NCBI GenBank assembly: GCA_903921835.1
Contig: CAIXRL010000336.1
Span: forward strand, 1 to 7,664
Direction of reading: 5' to 3'
DNA: 7,664 nt
From: Candidatus Eiseniibacteriota bacterium
GTDB taxonomy: Bacteria > Eisenbacteria > RBG-16-71-46
The translations under genes and the position numbers were made by a program. The notes beneath the pieces are model-generated. The model did not search any database. It worked only from the letters and a program-made list of their open reading frames with translations, and had not been told where the DNA came from. Below, piece by piece: positions 1 to 7,646 of the stretch (within the stretch, counting starts at the first letter, position 1; every line of letters starts with the position of its first letter).

Positions 1-1292
1 AACAGCGTGCTGACCGCGAACAGCGTGGAGACCACGACGATCATCAGCACGATGGTCCAGTTCACGATGTTCTGCCAGCGCGTGTTGACGTATTCCCCCA
101 TGAACCCCTCGTCGTTGAGGATCAGGATGAGGAAGATGAGCGCCGCCGGCAAGAGCGTGACGGCGACGATCTGCACGTACATGGTGATCGTGACCAGCGG
201 CGCCCCCGGGATGAGCACGATCGCGCCCGAGGTGAGCAGCATGGCCAGGTAGGCGAAGTAGAACCAGGGGGCGTCGCGCACGCTGCGGTTGAGCGAGTGC
301 GCCCACCCGAACACTTCGCCCATGGCCCACGACGACGACAGTGAGATGCACAACGCGCCGAGGAAACCCGCGTCGAACAGCCCGATCGCGAACAGCGTGC
401 GCGCGAGCTTGCCCTGCCCGTGCGGCAGCAGCGGCGCCAGCGCGTCCGCGGTCTGGCGCGCGTCCTGGATCGTGATTGGGGGCTTGTGGTAGTGGAACGC
501 GGCGCCGGTGGCGATGATGATGAAGATGGCGACGATGCCCGTGATGATCGAACCGGCCAGCGTGTCCCACTTCCCGAACTTCACGTCGTGGATGTCGAGG
601 CCCTTGTCCACGACGGAGCTCTGCTGGAAGAAGACCTGCCACGGCGTGATGGTGGTGCCGATGTTGGCCAGGACGATGAAGATGAGTCCCGGCGTGAGGC
701 CGCCGACGATGGTCGGGCGCACGAACCCGTCCAGGACCGCGCTCCAGTGCGGGGCGCCGGGCGCGTTCATCGCCCAGAACGCCGCGGGGATGTAGACGAC
801 GTTGAACACGCAGAAGAGCAGCGTGAGGCGCTCGAAGGTCCAGTAGCTCCCCGTGACCACGACGCCGAAGAGCACCGCGGTCACCCCGAGGAACGTGATC
901 CACGGCGGGATCCCGAAGATGGTCATCGCCGCCGTCATGCCGATGTACTCGGTGACCAGGGTCAGCCAGTTCACGACCGCGAGGTCGAAGATCGAGAACC
1001 AGCCCCAGAACGGCCCGAAGCCCTCGAAGATGGCCTCCGCGTGGCCCCGCTTGGTGACCGCGCCCAGGCGCACGGTCATCTCCTGGATGTAGTACGCGAC
1101 CGGGATCAGCAGGAAGAAGATCCACAGGAGGCTGAAGCCGTACTGCGATCCGGTGACGGCGTAGGTGGAGATGCCGCCCGCGTCGTTGTCGGCCACCATG
1201 GTGATGATGCCCGGGCCGAGCACCGCCGAGAAGATGAGCAGGTTGCGGCGGAAGCGCGACAACCTGTGGATGGACTTGCTGATCCAGAACAT
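1..1292 (-). CDS. Nramp-family divalent metal transporter, NRMT (Mg2+)-like, C-terminus off the window
   Basis: Translating the minus strand from an ATG at 1292 gives 430 uninterrupted codons to the left edge; the stop lies outside. The protein is strongly hydrophobic, with about ten visible membrane segments and the LGPG entry to TM1 (residues 25-28), as in Nramp (SLC11) proton/metal transporters of the inner membrane. The two metal-site motifs differ from the classical form. TM1 has D37-A-G-G40 where DPGN is usual: the Asp is kept and the Asn is lost. TM6 has T216-P-W-Q219 where MPHN is usual, so the metal-selecting Met is Thr. From what I recall of the family, loss of Asn and Met marks the Nramp-related Mg2+ transporters, so Mg2+ (or Mn2+) is a better guess than Fe2+. 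The start is supported by GGAG at 1301-1304, 8 nt upstream. An in-frame ATG at 1349 would add 19 hydrophilic residues but has no ribosome binding site. Transcribed divergently from the PLP genes. Confidence 0.93.
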   Translation of the reverse strand, partial: MFWISKSIHRLSRFRRNLLIFSAVLGPGIITMVADNDAGGISTYAVTGSQYGFSLLWIFFLLIPVAYYIQEMTVRLGAVTKRGHAEAIFEGFGPFWGWFSIFDLAVVNWLTLVTEYIGMTAAMTIFGIPPWITFLGVTAVLFGVVVTGSYWTFERLTLLFCVFNVVYIPAAFWAMNAPGAPHWSAVLDGFVRPTIVGGLTPGLIFIVLANIGTTITPWQVFFQQSSVVDKGLDIHDVKFGKWDTLAGSIITGIVAIFIIIATGAAFHYHKPPITIQDARQTADALAPLLPHGQGKLARTLFAIGLFDAGFLGALCISLSSSWAMGEVFGWAHSLNRSVRDAPWFYFAYLAMLLTSGAIVLIPGAPLVTITMYVQIVAVTLLPAALIFLILILNDEGFMGEYVNTRWQNIVNWTIVLMIVVVSTLFAVSTL

Positions 1293-1378
1293 GTGGAGAT
1301 CTCCGTCAGCGTCGTCCAGGTTCCCGGCGCGGCCGCGCCCGGCACTCATCGCGACGGGCACGAACCTCGCAGCGCACC

Positions 1379-1562
1379 CTAGCCCGGACCATTCATGAAA
1401 CGCCAGCCGAGAGTGCGAGATATGCGTCAGCGGCAAGAAGATCGGCCGGCCGCGCCGCAGCCGTGTCAAAGACACGATGAGGACAGCGGCCGGTCGCTCT
1501 TCGCAGCGGATGACGCACAGATCGCGCTCGCGGGCGGCGGGCTCATGAATCGTCCGGGCCAG
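1379..1562. repeat. Long imperfect palindrome in the divergent intergenic region
   Basis: The stretch reads as one large inverted repeat centred near 1470. The outer ends match at 18 of 20 positions (1379-1398 against the reverse complement of 1543-1562); the core shared sequence is GCCCGGAC, one variable base, ATTCATGA. Moving inward, GCGTCA at 1424-1429 pairs with TGACGC at 1511-1516, CCGGCCGC at 1446-1453 with GCGGCCGG at 1486-1493, and CGTGTC at 1462-1467 with GACACG at 1471-1476, around an AAA centre. Aligned by hand with two 1-nt bulges (and one extra base in an unpaired inner loop), about 65 of 89 arm positions match, far above chance even at this GC content. It could be a structured RNA, an operator or promoter region duplicated in inverted orientation, or a decayed palindromic mobile element. 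I see no target-site duplication at its edges and no second copy in the window. Confidence 0.75.
1462..1476. promoter_or_regulatory. Perfect 15-bp dyad, candidate operator
   Basis: The sequence CGTGTC-AAA-GACACG is a perfect inverted repeat with 6-bp arms and a 3-bp centre. It sits at the symmetry centre of the larger palindrome, between the divergently transcribed transporter and class V enzyme genes. The size and symmetry suit a dimeric repressor site. It would equally form the tip of an RNA hairpin. I do not assign a regulator family. Confidence 0.4.
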
Positions 1563-1604
1563 CCGCTGGCAGCAAAGGCCGGCAAGCGCGGGCCCGCCTG
1601 CGCA

Positions 1605-1620
1605 CCCGCCCACCGGCGGG
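1605..1620 (+). other. Short perfect GC hairpin in the leader of the class V gene
   Basis: CCCGCC, a CACC loop and GGCGGG form a perfect 6-bp stem followed by only three T residues. It may fold in the 5' leader of the downstream mRNA. With so short a T tract I do not call it a terminator. Such stems also arise easily in DNA this rich in GC. Confidence 0.3.
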
Positions 1621-1637
1621 TTTCCACGGCGCGCATC

Positions 1638-1654
1638 GCGAGACGTCGTCTTGC
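1638..1654. promoter_or_regulatory. 17-bp near-perfect dyad, possible regulator site
   Basis: AGACG-T-CGTCT at 1641-1651 is a perfect inverted repeat. Beyond one mismatched pair (1640/1652) it extends by two further pairs to 1638 and 1654. It lies about 100 bp before the class V gene, in a position where a repressor or activator could act. The symmetry is seen directly; the function is inferred. Confidence 0.25.
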
Positions 1655-1753
1655 CGCGGGTGGCCCGCACGCCTACGTTCCGCCGGGGAACTGACCGGGG
1701 CACGCGGAACCGTCCGACGTGCCGCCGGCCTTCCGACCTCCAGCGAGGACGCC

Positions 1754-3289
1754 ATGACCATCACCACCTCCTCCGCGCCGCTCGTGGACCTGGACGGCGA
1801 CGCGCTCCTGGAGCCCGTCCGCACCGCGGGCGAGGCCGGGGAACGCGCCTTCCTCGAGCGACTCCGCGGCGGTGTCATCGGGGCGGACGCCCGCCTGGTG
1901 ACTCCCGAGGGCGACCGGCCGCTGCTCTACTTCGACTACATCGCCTCGGGCCGCTTTCATCGCGAGGTCGAGGACGCGCTCAACACGCGCGTGCTGCCGT
2001 TTATGGCGAACACGCACACCGAGACCTCGGCGACGGGGCGGATGATGACGCGCTGGTACGAGCGCGCCCTGGCGCGCATCGGCGGCTACCTCGGCGCGGA
2101 CGACGACGACGTCGTGCTGCCGGTGGGCTCCGGCTCGACGGGCGCGGTGAACCGGCTCATCCAGGTGATGGGGCTGCGCATCCCGAGCCAGCTCGAGGAC
2201 CGCTACGGGATGTCGCGCCTGGTGCCCGACGGGATGCGGCCCGTGGTGTTTCGCAGCCACATGGAGCACCACAGCAACGACATCACCTGGCGCGAGACGA
2301 TCGGCGAGTCGGTGTACGTGGATTTCGACGCGCACGGGCGGGTCTCGCCCGAGCTGCTGGATGCGCAACTCGCGAAGTGGAAGGGCGCGCGGCCGATGAT
2401 CGGCACGTTCTCGGCGGCCTCCAACGTCACCGGGATCCTCAACGACTGCCACGAGCTGGCCCGCGTGCTGCACCGGCACGGCGCGCTGGCGTTCTTCGAC
2501 TACGCCGCGGCGGGCCCCTACGTGGATATCGATATGCACCCGCGCAGGGCAGACGGCTCGCCCGACGAGGAGGGCGCGCTCGACGCGGTGTTCCTGTCGG
2601 TGCACAAGTTCCTCGGCGGGCCGCGCACGCCGGGGCTGCTGGTCGCGAGCCGCAAGCTGTTCTCGAATCGCGTGCCGTCCGAGCCGGGCGGCGGCACGGT
2701 GCTCTATACGTCGCCAACCGAGCACGTGTATGTCCAGCAGACGTCGCACCGCGAGACGGGCGGCACGCCCCCGATCGTGGGCAGCATCCAGGCGGGGCTC
2801 AGTTTCGACCTCAAGGCCTCGATCGGCGCCGCGCGCATGCACCGGATCGAGCAGGACTACCTCGCGCGCGCGCTGGCCGAATGGAGCCGCGAGGGCGGCA
2901 TCGAGATCCTCGGCAACCTCGAGGTCGGGCGTCTGGGGGTGGTCTCCATGATCTTCCGCGGGCTGCACCACAACTACGTGGTGGCGCTGCTCAACGACTT
3001 CTTCGGCCTTCAGGTCCGCGGCGGCTGCATGTGCGCAGGTCCCTACGGGCACGAGTTGCTGCACATCGACGCCGACGTCTCGCACCGCATCCGCGGCCTG
3101 CTCGAGCAGGGCCATTGCGGCGTCAAGCCGGGCTGGGTCCGCGTGGGTTTCTCGCCCGTGACCACGGAGCGGGAGTTCCAGGCCCTGCTCGAGGGCGTGC
3201 GCTTCGTCTGCCGCGAGGGCCGCCGCCACCTGGACCGCTACGAGATGGCGGACGAGACGGGGGAGTGGCGGCGGGTCGGCGGCGGGTGA
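1754..3289 (+). CDS. Class V PLP-dependent aminotransferase / cysteine-desulfurase-like enzyme
   Basis: This 511-residue cytosolic protein has the fold-type I signatures of the class V aminotransferase (cysteine desulfurase) superfamily. MEHHSN at 170-175 carries the His that stacks on the cofactor ring (H172). D249 in FFDYAAAG pairs with the PLP nitrogen. SVHKFLGG at 282-289 carries the Schiff-base lysine K285. RGGCMCAGP at 422-430 aligns with the RxGHHCAQP catalytic loop of SufS, so C427 is in the position of the sulfur-accepting cysteine, with an extra C425 two residues earlier. The Gln that usually follows the PLP Asp by three residues is Ala (A252). At 511 residues it is about 100 longer than SufS or IscS. 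Release of sulfur from a cysteine-like substrate is plausible, but a lyase or aminotransferase role is not excluded. The ATG at 1754 has GAGGA at 1745-1749; its GAGG could pair with CCTC at 1737-1740. No suf or isc partner genes lie nearby. Confidence 0.93.
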   Translation: MTITTSSAPLVDLDGDALLEPVRTAGEAGERAFLERLRGGVIGADARLVTPEGDRPLLYFDYIASGRFHREVEDALNTRVLPFMANTHTETSATGRMMTRWYERALARIGGYLGADDDDVVLPVGSGSTGAVNRLIQVMGLRIPSQLEDRYGMSRLVPDGMRPVVFRSHMEHHSNDITWRETIGESVYVDFDAHGRVSPELLDAQLAKWKGARPMIGTFSAASNVTGILNDCHELARVLHRHGALAFFDYAAAGPYVDIDMHPRRADGSPDEEGALDAVFLSVHKFLGGPRTPGLLVASRKLFSNRVPSEPGGGTVLYTSPTEHVYVQQTSHRETGGTPPIVGSIQAGLSFDLKASIGAARMHRIEQDYLARALAEWSREGGIEILGNLEVGRLGVVSMIFRGLHHNYVVALLNDFFGLQVRGGCMCAGPYGHELLHIDADVSHRIRGLLEQGHCGVKPGWVRVGFSPVTTEREFQALLEGVRFVCREGRRHLDRYEMADETGEWRRVGGG

Positions 3290-3378
3290 GCGGGTTCGGC
3301 AGCCCGCGGCGCCCGGAGGCGCTCCCCGGCGTTCGCCCATGGGGGCCTTTCGGACCATCCTCCCTGCGGGTACGGGGG

Positions 3379-3387
3379 TGCTATTGT
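3379..3387 (+). promoter_or_regulatory. Candidate extended -10 promoter before the cysteine-synthase-like gene
   Basis: TG-C-TATTGT matches the extended -10 pattern and lies in a rare AT-rich patch (about 3381-3417) within GC-rich DNA. I see no good -35 hexamer 17 bp upstream. Transcription would begin near 3394, which rules out an ATG at 3339 as the start of the next gene and leaves ATG 3417 or GTG 3444. No terminator is evident between 3290 and 3378, so read-through from the class V gene is also possible. Confidence 0.35.
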
Positions 3388-3443
3388 ATTCAGGCGAAAT
3401 TCGCACCATTCCACTCATGGACCCTGACGAAGCGAGGACCCAC

Positions 3444-4952
<1,509 letters not shown>

Positions 4953-4972
4953 GCCCGCGGAGGTACATACAG

Positions 4973-6400
4973 ATGACCGACGAGCTCGTCCCTGCGACCC
5001 GCCTGCGCTGCGCCGCCTGCGGCGCGGAACCCGCGGCTTCCGATCCGTTCCCGGCGTGCTGCCCGAACGCCGGCACCGACGATGCCGACCACCTGCTCGT
5101 GCGCGAGCTGGACGCGGCGCGGGTGCGCTTCGACGCGGGCGGGACGCAGCCGTTCGTGCGGTTCCGCGAGCTGCTCCACTCGTACTCGCGGGCGCGCTCG
5201 GGCGGCATGACTGACGCCGAGTTCGTGGCGCTGGTGACCGGGCTGGACGCGGCCGTCGCGCGCGTGGATCGCGGGTTCGTTCACACGCCGTTCGCGGTCG
5301 CGGACGCCGTCGGCACGGCGCTCGGCATGGCGGCGGGCATGGTGTGGCTCAAGGACGAGACCGGCAACGTGGCCGGCTCGCACAAGGCGCGGCACGTTTT
5401 CGCGCTGGCGCTGCACCTGGACGTTTCGGAGCGGCTCGGCCTGACGACGCGCGCCGAAAGCGACCGCCGCGGGCTCGCCATCGCCTCGTGCGGCAACGCG
5501 GCGCTCGCGGCGGCGACGGTCGCGCGGGCGGCGAACCGGCCGCTGCACGTGTTCATCCCCGGCGATGCGAATCCGCGCGTGGTGGAGCAGTTGCACGCGC
5601 TGGGCGCGGACATCGCGGTGTGCGAGCGCCAGGAGGGCGTCGCGGGCGACCCGTGCGTACACGGCTTCCACGAGGCGCTCGCGAAGGGCGCGCTGCCGTT
5701 CTGCGTGCAGGGCAACGACAACGGGCTCAACATCGAAGGGGGCATGACGCTCGGCTGGGAACTGGCGGCCGACCTGCGCGAGGCGGGCATCGCCCCGTCG
5801 CGGCTCTTCGTGCAGGTGGGGGGGGGCGCGCTGGGCAGCGCGGTCGCGCAGGCTCTGCGCGAAGCGCGCACGCTGGGCGTGATCGCCTCGCTGCCGCGCC
5901 TGCACTGCGTGCAGACGCACGGCGCGTATCCGCTGCGCCGCGCGTACCTGCGCGTGCGCGACGAGGCGCTCGACCGGCTCGGCATGGCGCACGCGGCGGC
6001 GGCCGGGGATGGCGCCGGTGACGCCGCGCTCGCCGAACGCCTGCTCGCACCCGACGCTCGCGGCACCGTCGTGGCGGCGCTTGCCGAGGCGCGTGCGCAC
6101 CGCTCGCGCTACATGTGGCCGTGGGAGAGCGCGCCGCACAGCGTCGCCCACGGCATCCTGGATGACGAGACGTACGACTGGTACGCGCTGGTCGATGGCA
6201 TGCTCGAGACGGGCGGCTGGCCCGTGCTGGCCGACGAGGACACGCTGCTCGAGGCCCGCGCGCTGGCGCAGGGACCCGGTGGGATTCCCGCCGACGCCAC
6301 GGGGGCTGCCGCCCTCGCGGGCCTGGTCGCGCTGCGCCGCTCGGGCGCCGTGGCGGCGGACGAGCGCGCGGTCGCGCTGGTGACCGGCCGCGAGCGCTGA
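4973..6400 (+). CDS. Threonine-synthase-like fold-type II PLP enzyme
   Basis: This 475-residue protein begins with a zinc-ribbon-like segment (C13-x2-C16, then C29-C30), as in many threonine synthase relatives, although the fourth cysteine is not in its usual place. The catalytic domain follows: KDETGNVAGSHKAR with Schiff-base lysine K138, SCGNAALA at 172-179 as the substrate loop, VGGGALGSA at 282-290 as the phosphate loop, and DATGAAALAGL near the C-terminus, the usual end of the threonine synthase family. His replaces Phe in the usual GSFK motif. The chemistry is probably elimination or replacement on an amino-acid substrate. True threonine synthase, a cysteate-synthase-like enzyme or a PLP lyase/thiolase are alternatives, and I cannot choose among them. 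GGAGG at 4959-4963, 9 nt before the ATG, fixes the start. It lies 20 bp after the preceding gene and is the last gene of the operon. A run of nine G (5818-5826) encodes the phosphate loop. Confidence 0.9.
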   Translation: MTDELVPATRLRCAACGAEPAASDPFPACCPNAGTDDADHLLVRELDAARVRFDAGGTQPFVRFRELLHSYSRARSGGMTDAEFVALVTGLDAAVARVDRGFVHTPFAVADAVGTALGMAAGMVWLKDETGNVAGSHKARHVFALALHLDVSERLGLTTRAESDRRGLAIASCGNAALAAATVARAANRPLHVFIPGDANPRVVEQLHALGADIAVCERQEGVAGDPCVHGFHEALAKGALPFCVQGNDNGLNIEGGMTLGWELAADLREAGIAPSRLFVQVGGGALGSAVAQALREARTLGVIASLPRLHCVQTHGAYPLRRAYLRVRDEALDRLGMAHAAAAGDGAGDAALAERLLAPDARGTVVAALAEARAHRSRYMWPWESAPHSVAHGILDDETYDWYALVDGMLETGGWPVLADEDTLLEARALAQGPGGIPADATGAAALAGLVALRRSGAVAADERAVALVTGRER

Positions 6401-6428
6401 CGCAGCATCCGACGCAGCGGTGAACGGT

Positions 6429-6464
6429 GGGCCGGCGCCTCGCGCGCCGGCCCGCTTTTTCTTT
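6429..6464 (+). terminator. Strong intrinsic terminator closing the PLP-enzyme operon
   Basis: GGGCCGGCGC at 6429-6438 pairs perfectly with GCGCCGGCCC at 6444-6453 across a 5-nt CTCGC loop, followed by GC, five T, C and three T. It begins 28 bp after the stop codon of the threonine-synthase-like gene. It is a textbook Rho-independent terminator and separates that operon from the downstream gene. Confidence 0.92.
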
Positions 6465-6499
6465 GCGGCAGCGCGGGCGGATCACGGCCCGGCCCCCGG

Positions 6500-6614
6500 C
6501 CCGCGCAGGAAGCACGCGCGCCGCGAGCGCGAGCCGGGGCGCAGCCACGGGGTGCGCGATCGGGCGGCTCGGCGGGCGTGACCGGGGACCCGCGCAGGAA
6601 GCACACGCGTCGCG
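6500..6614. repeat. Diverged 26-bp direct repeat pair, 89 bp apart
   Basis: Positions 6500-6525 and 6589-6614 match at 24 of 26 bases, including an exact 16-base core CCCGCGCAGGAAGCAC. The mismatches are at repeat positions 17 and 22. The pair lies between the operon terminator and the peptidase-like gene. Paired protein-binding sites or remnants of a local duplication are both possible. Confidence 0.7.
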
Positions 6615-6735
6615 CGATGTGGCCACTCGTCGCGCCGAGCCCGCCCGTCGGACGGGTGTCCCGCTCCGTCGGCCGGCGCTTTCGCTCCCCGTTCACTCGC
6701 CCCGCGCGCAACCCGCGCTGCGCGCCACCGTAGTA

Positions 6736-6791
6736 CCTCCAGGCCCGGCGCCGCCGGGCGCGGCCCCCGAAACGCCGCATGCCACTGGAGG
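6736..6791 (+). promoter_or_regulatory. Possible three-way-junction leader masking the Shine-Dalgarno
   Basis: CCTCCAG at 6736-6742 is the exact complement of CTGGAGG at 6785-6791, which contains the ribosome binding site of the peptidase-like gene. Inside this 7-bp closing helix, two hairpins abut without gaps: GCCCGG/CCGGGC (6743-6748 with 6754-6759) and GCGGC/GCCGC (6760-6764 with 6774-6778). Folded, the mRNA would hide the ribosome binding site. Chance stems are common at this GC content, so the evidence is suggestive only. Confidence 0.35.
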
Positions 6792-6797
6792 AATGCC

Positions 6798-7577
6798 ATG
6801 CCGAGGATCCGCACGTCCGGTTTCTGGGGAAGGTTCGGCAAGCGTCCCGCGCGCCGCGATGCGCGCAACATCGCGTTTCGCGAGCTGATCGCGCGCTCGC
6901 CGCGGTTGCCCGCCGAGTACGACTTCGACGAGCGCCGCGTGGCGGTGCCCACGCCGATGTTCGGCAACGACATGCACGGCGACTGTGTGCTCGCGGGCCG
7001 CGCGCACCAGACGCTGCGTTTCGAGTACCTCGAGCAGAAGCGCGTGCTCGAAATCGCCACCGGCGACGTGCTGCGCGAGTGGCGCCTGGAGAACGGCGGC
7101 ACCGAGGACGGGCTGGTGGTGCTCGACTCGCTCAAAGCGTGGCGCACGCGCGGCTGGGCGGTGGGCCGCCAACGCTACCGCATCGACGCGTTCGCCGAGG
7201 TGGACCGCGCGCGCGGCGCCGAGGTGAAGCGGGCGATCGTGATGCAGGTGGGTGTCGGGCTCGGGCTCACGCTGCCGTACGACGCGCTCGGGCAGTTCAA
7301 CGCCGGGCGCACGTGGGACGTGACCCGGGGTCCTGGCGGCGACCCGGATCCCTCCGGCGGCCACTACGTCTACTGCCCCGGCTACACGAAGAAGGGGCCG
7401 GTGTGCGTGACCTGGGGTCGGCGCCAGCCGATGACGTGGGCCTTCCTCGAGCGCTACTGCGACGAGGCCTACGCCATGGTGGACGCGCGCGACGCCGCGC
7501 TGAAGAAGGCGGCCGGCGTGCGCGGCGCGCTGGACGTGGCGAGGCTGCGCGAGCGGCTGGCGGCGCTGGACGGGTAG
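6798..7577 (+). CDS. Papain-like cysteine-peptidase-fold protein, function unknown
   Basis: This 259-residue protein has the arrangement of a papain-like (C1-type) domain. GNDMHGDCVLAG carries a candidate nucleophile C63, with N57 six residues before it in the place of papain's oxyanion-hole Gln. GGHYVYCPGY carries a candidate base H189. VTWGRR at 204-209 resembles papain's NSWG, but the catalytic Asn position is V204. An MTWAFLERYCDEAYA segment and an Arg-rich helical tail follow. I recall similar uncharacterised proteins in soil bacteria with the GDC...GGH...TWG pattern; this is memory, not a search. There is no signal peptide or membrane segment; the N-terminus is basic (PRIRTSGFWGRFGKRPARR), so a cytosolic location is likely. 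The missing Asn leaves it open whether it is an active peptidase, an acyltransferase-like enzyme or an inactive fold. GGAGG at 6787-6791, 6 nt before the ATG, supports the start. Terminators on both sides make it a single-gene unit. Confidence 0.85.
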   Translation: MPRIRTSGFWGRFGKRPARRDARNIAFRELIARSPRLPAEYDFDERRVAVPTPMFGNDMHGDCVLAGRAHQTLRFEYLEQKRVLEIATGDVLREWRLENGGTEDGLVVLDSLKAWRTRGWAVGRQRYRIDAFAEVDRARGAEVKRAIVMQVGVGLGLTLPYDALGQFNAGRTWDVTRGPGGDPDPSGGHYVYCPGYTKKGPVCVTWGRRQPMTWAFLERYCDEAYAMVDARDAALKKAAGVRGALDVARLRERLAALDG

Positions 7578-7602
7578 CAATGGGGCGCGGGCCGGATACG
7601 CC

Positions 7603-7646
7603 GGCGGGCGCCCGCCTCGCGGCGGGCGCCCGCCGTGTTCGTTCTT
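7603..7646 (+). terminator. Long hairpin terminator after the peptidase-like gene
   Basis: The 14-base self-complementary sequence GGCGGGCGCCCGCC occurs twice (7603-7616 and 7621-7634), separated by TCGC. Because the unit is its own reverse complement, the two copies can form a perfect 14-bp stem with a 4-nt loop. A moderately T-rich tail (GTGTTCGTTCTT) follows. It begins 25 bp after the stop codon. The stem is very strong but the tail is not ideal. Confidence 0.75.

Larger units (their letters stand above)
6465..6797. other. Non-coding GC-rich spacer between operon terminator and peptidase-like gene
   Basis: I see no credible gene here. The open frames crossing it are Arg/Ala/Pro-rich translations of GC-rich DNA without ribosome binding sites. 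It holds a 26-bp diverged direct repeat and, at its downstream end, a possible folded leader overlapping the ribosome binding site of the next gene. I found no convincing -35/-10 pair, so the promoter of the next gene is not located. Confidence 0.6.

Noticed and set aside
1293..1378. M-box or Mn riboswitch ahead of the transporter
   Set aside because: I looked for the conserved blocks of both on the minus strand and found none.
420..1382. 320-codon open frame on the plus strand
   Set aside because: It is the antisense of the Nramp gene and translates to low-complexity Arg/Asp/Glu-rich sequence; the minus-strand reading has clear family motifs.
1395..1694. 99-codon open frame on the plus strand
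   Set aside because: Its ATG lies in the left end of the long palindrome, it has no ribosome binding site and its translation has no recognisable features.
3290..3378. Terminator after the class V gene
   Set aside because: Only short GC stems (for example GCGGG/CCCGC near 3293-3310) and no T tract; not enough to call.
6427..6888. 153-codon plus-strand frame crossing the spacer
   Set aside because: It starts within the terminator hairpin, overlaps the start of the peptidase-like gene and is low-complexity.
6482..7147. 221-codon minus-strand frame over the spacer and peptidase-like gene
   Set aside because: Antisense to a better-supported gene and without ribosome binding site or motifs.
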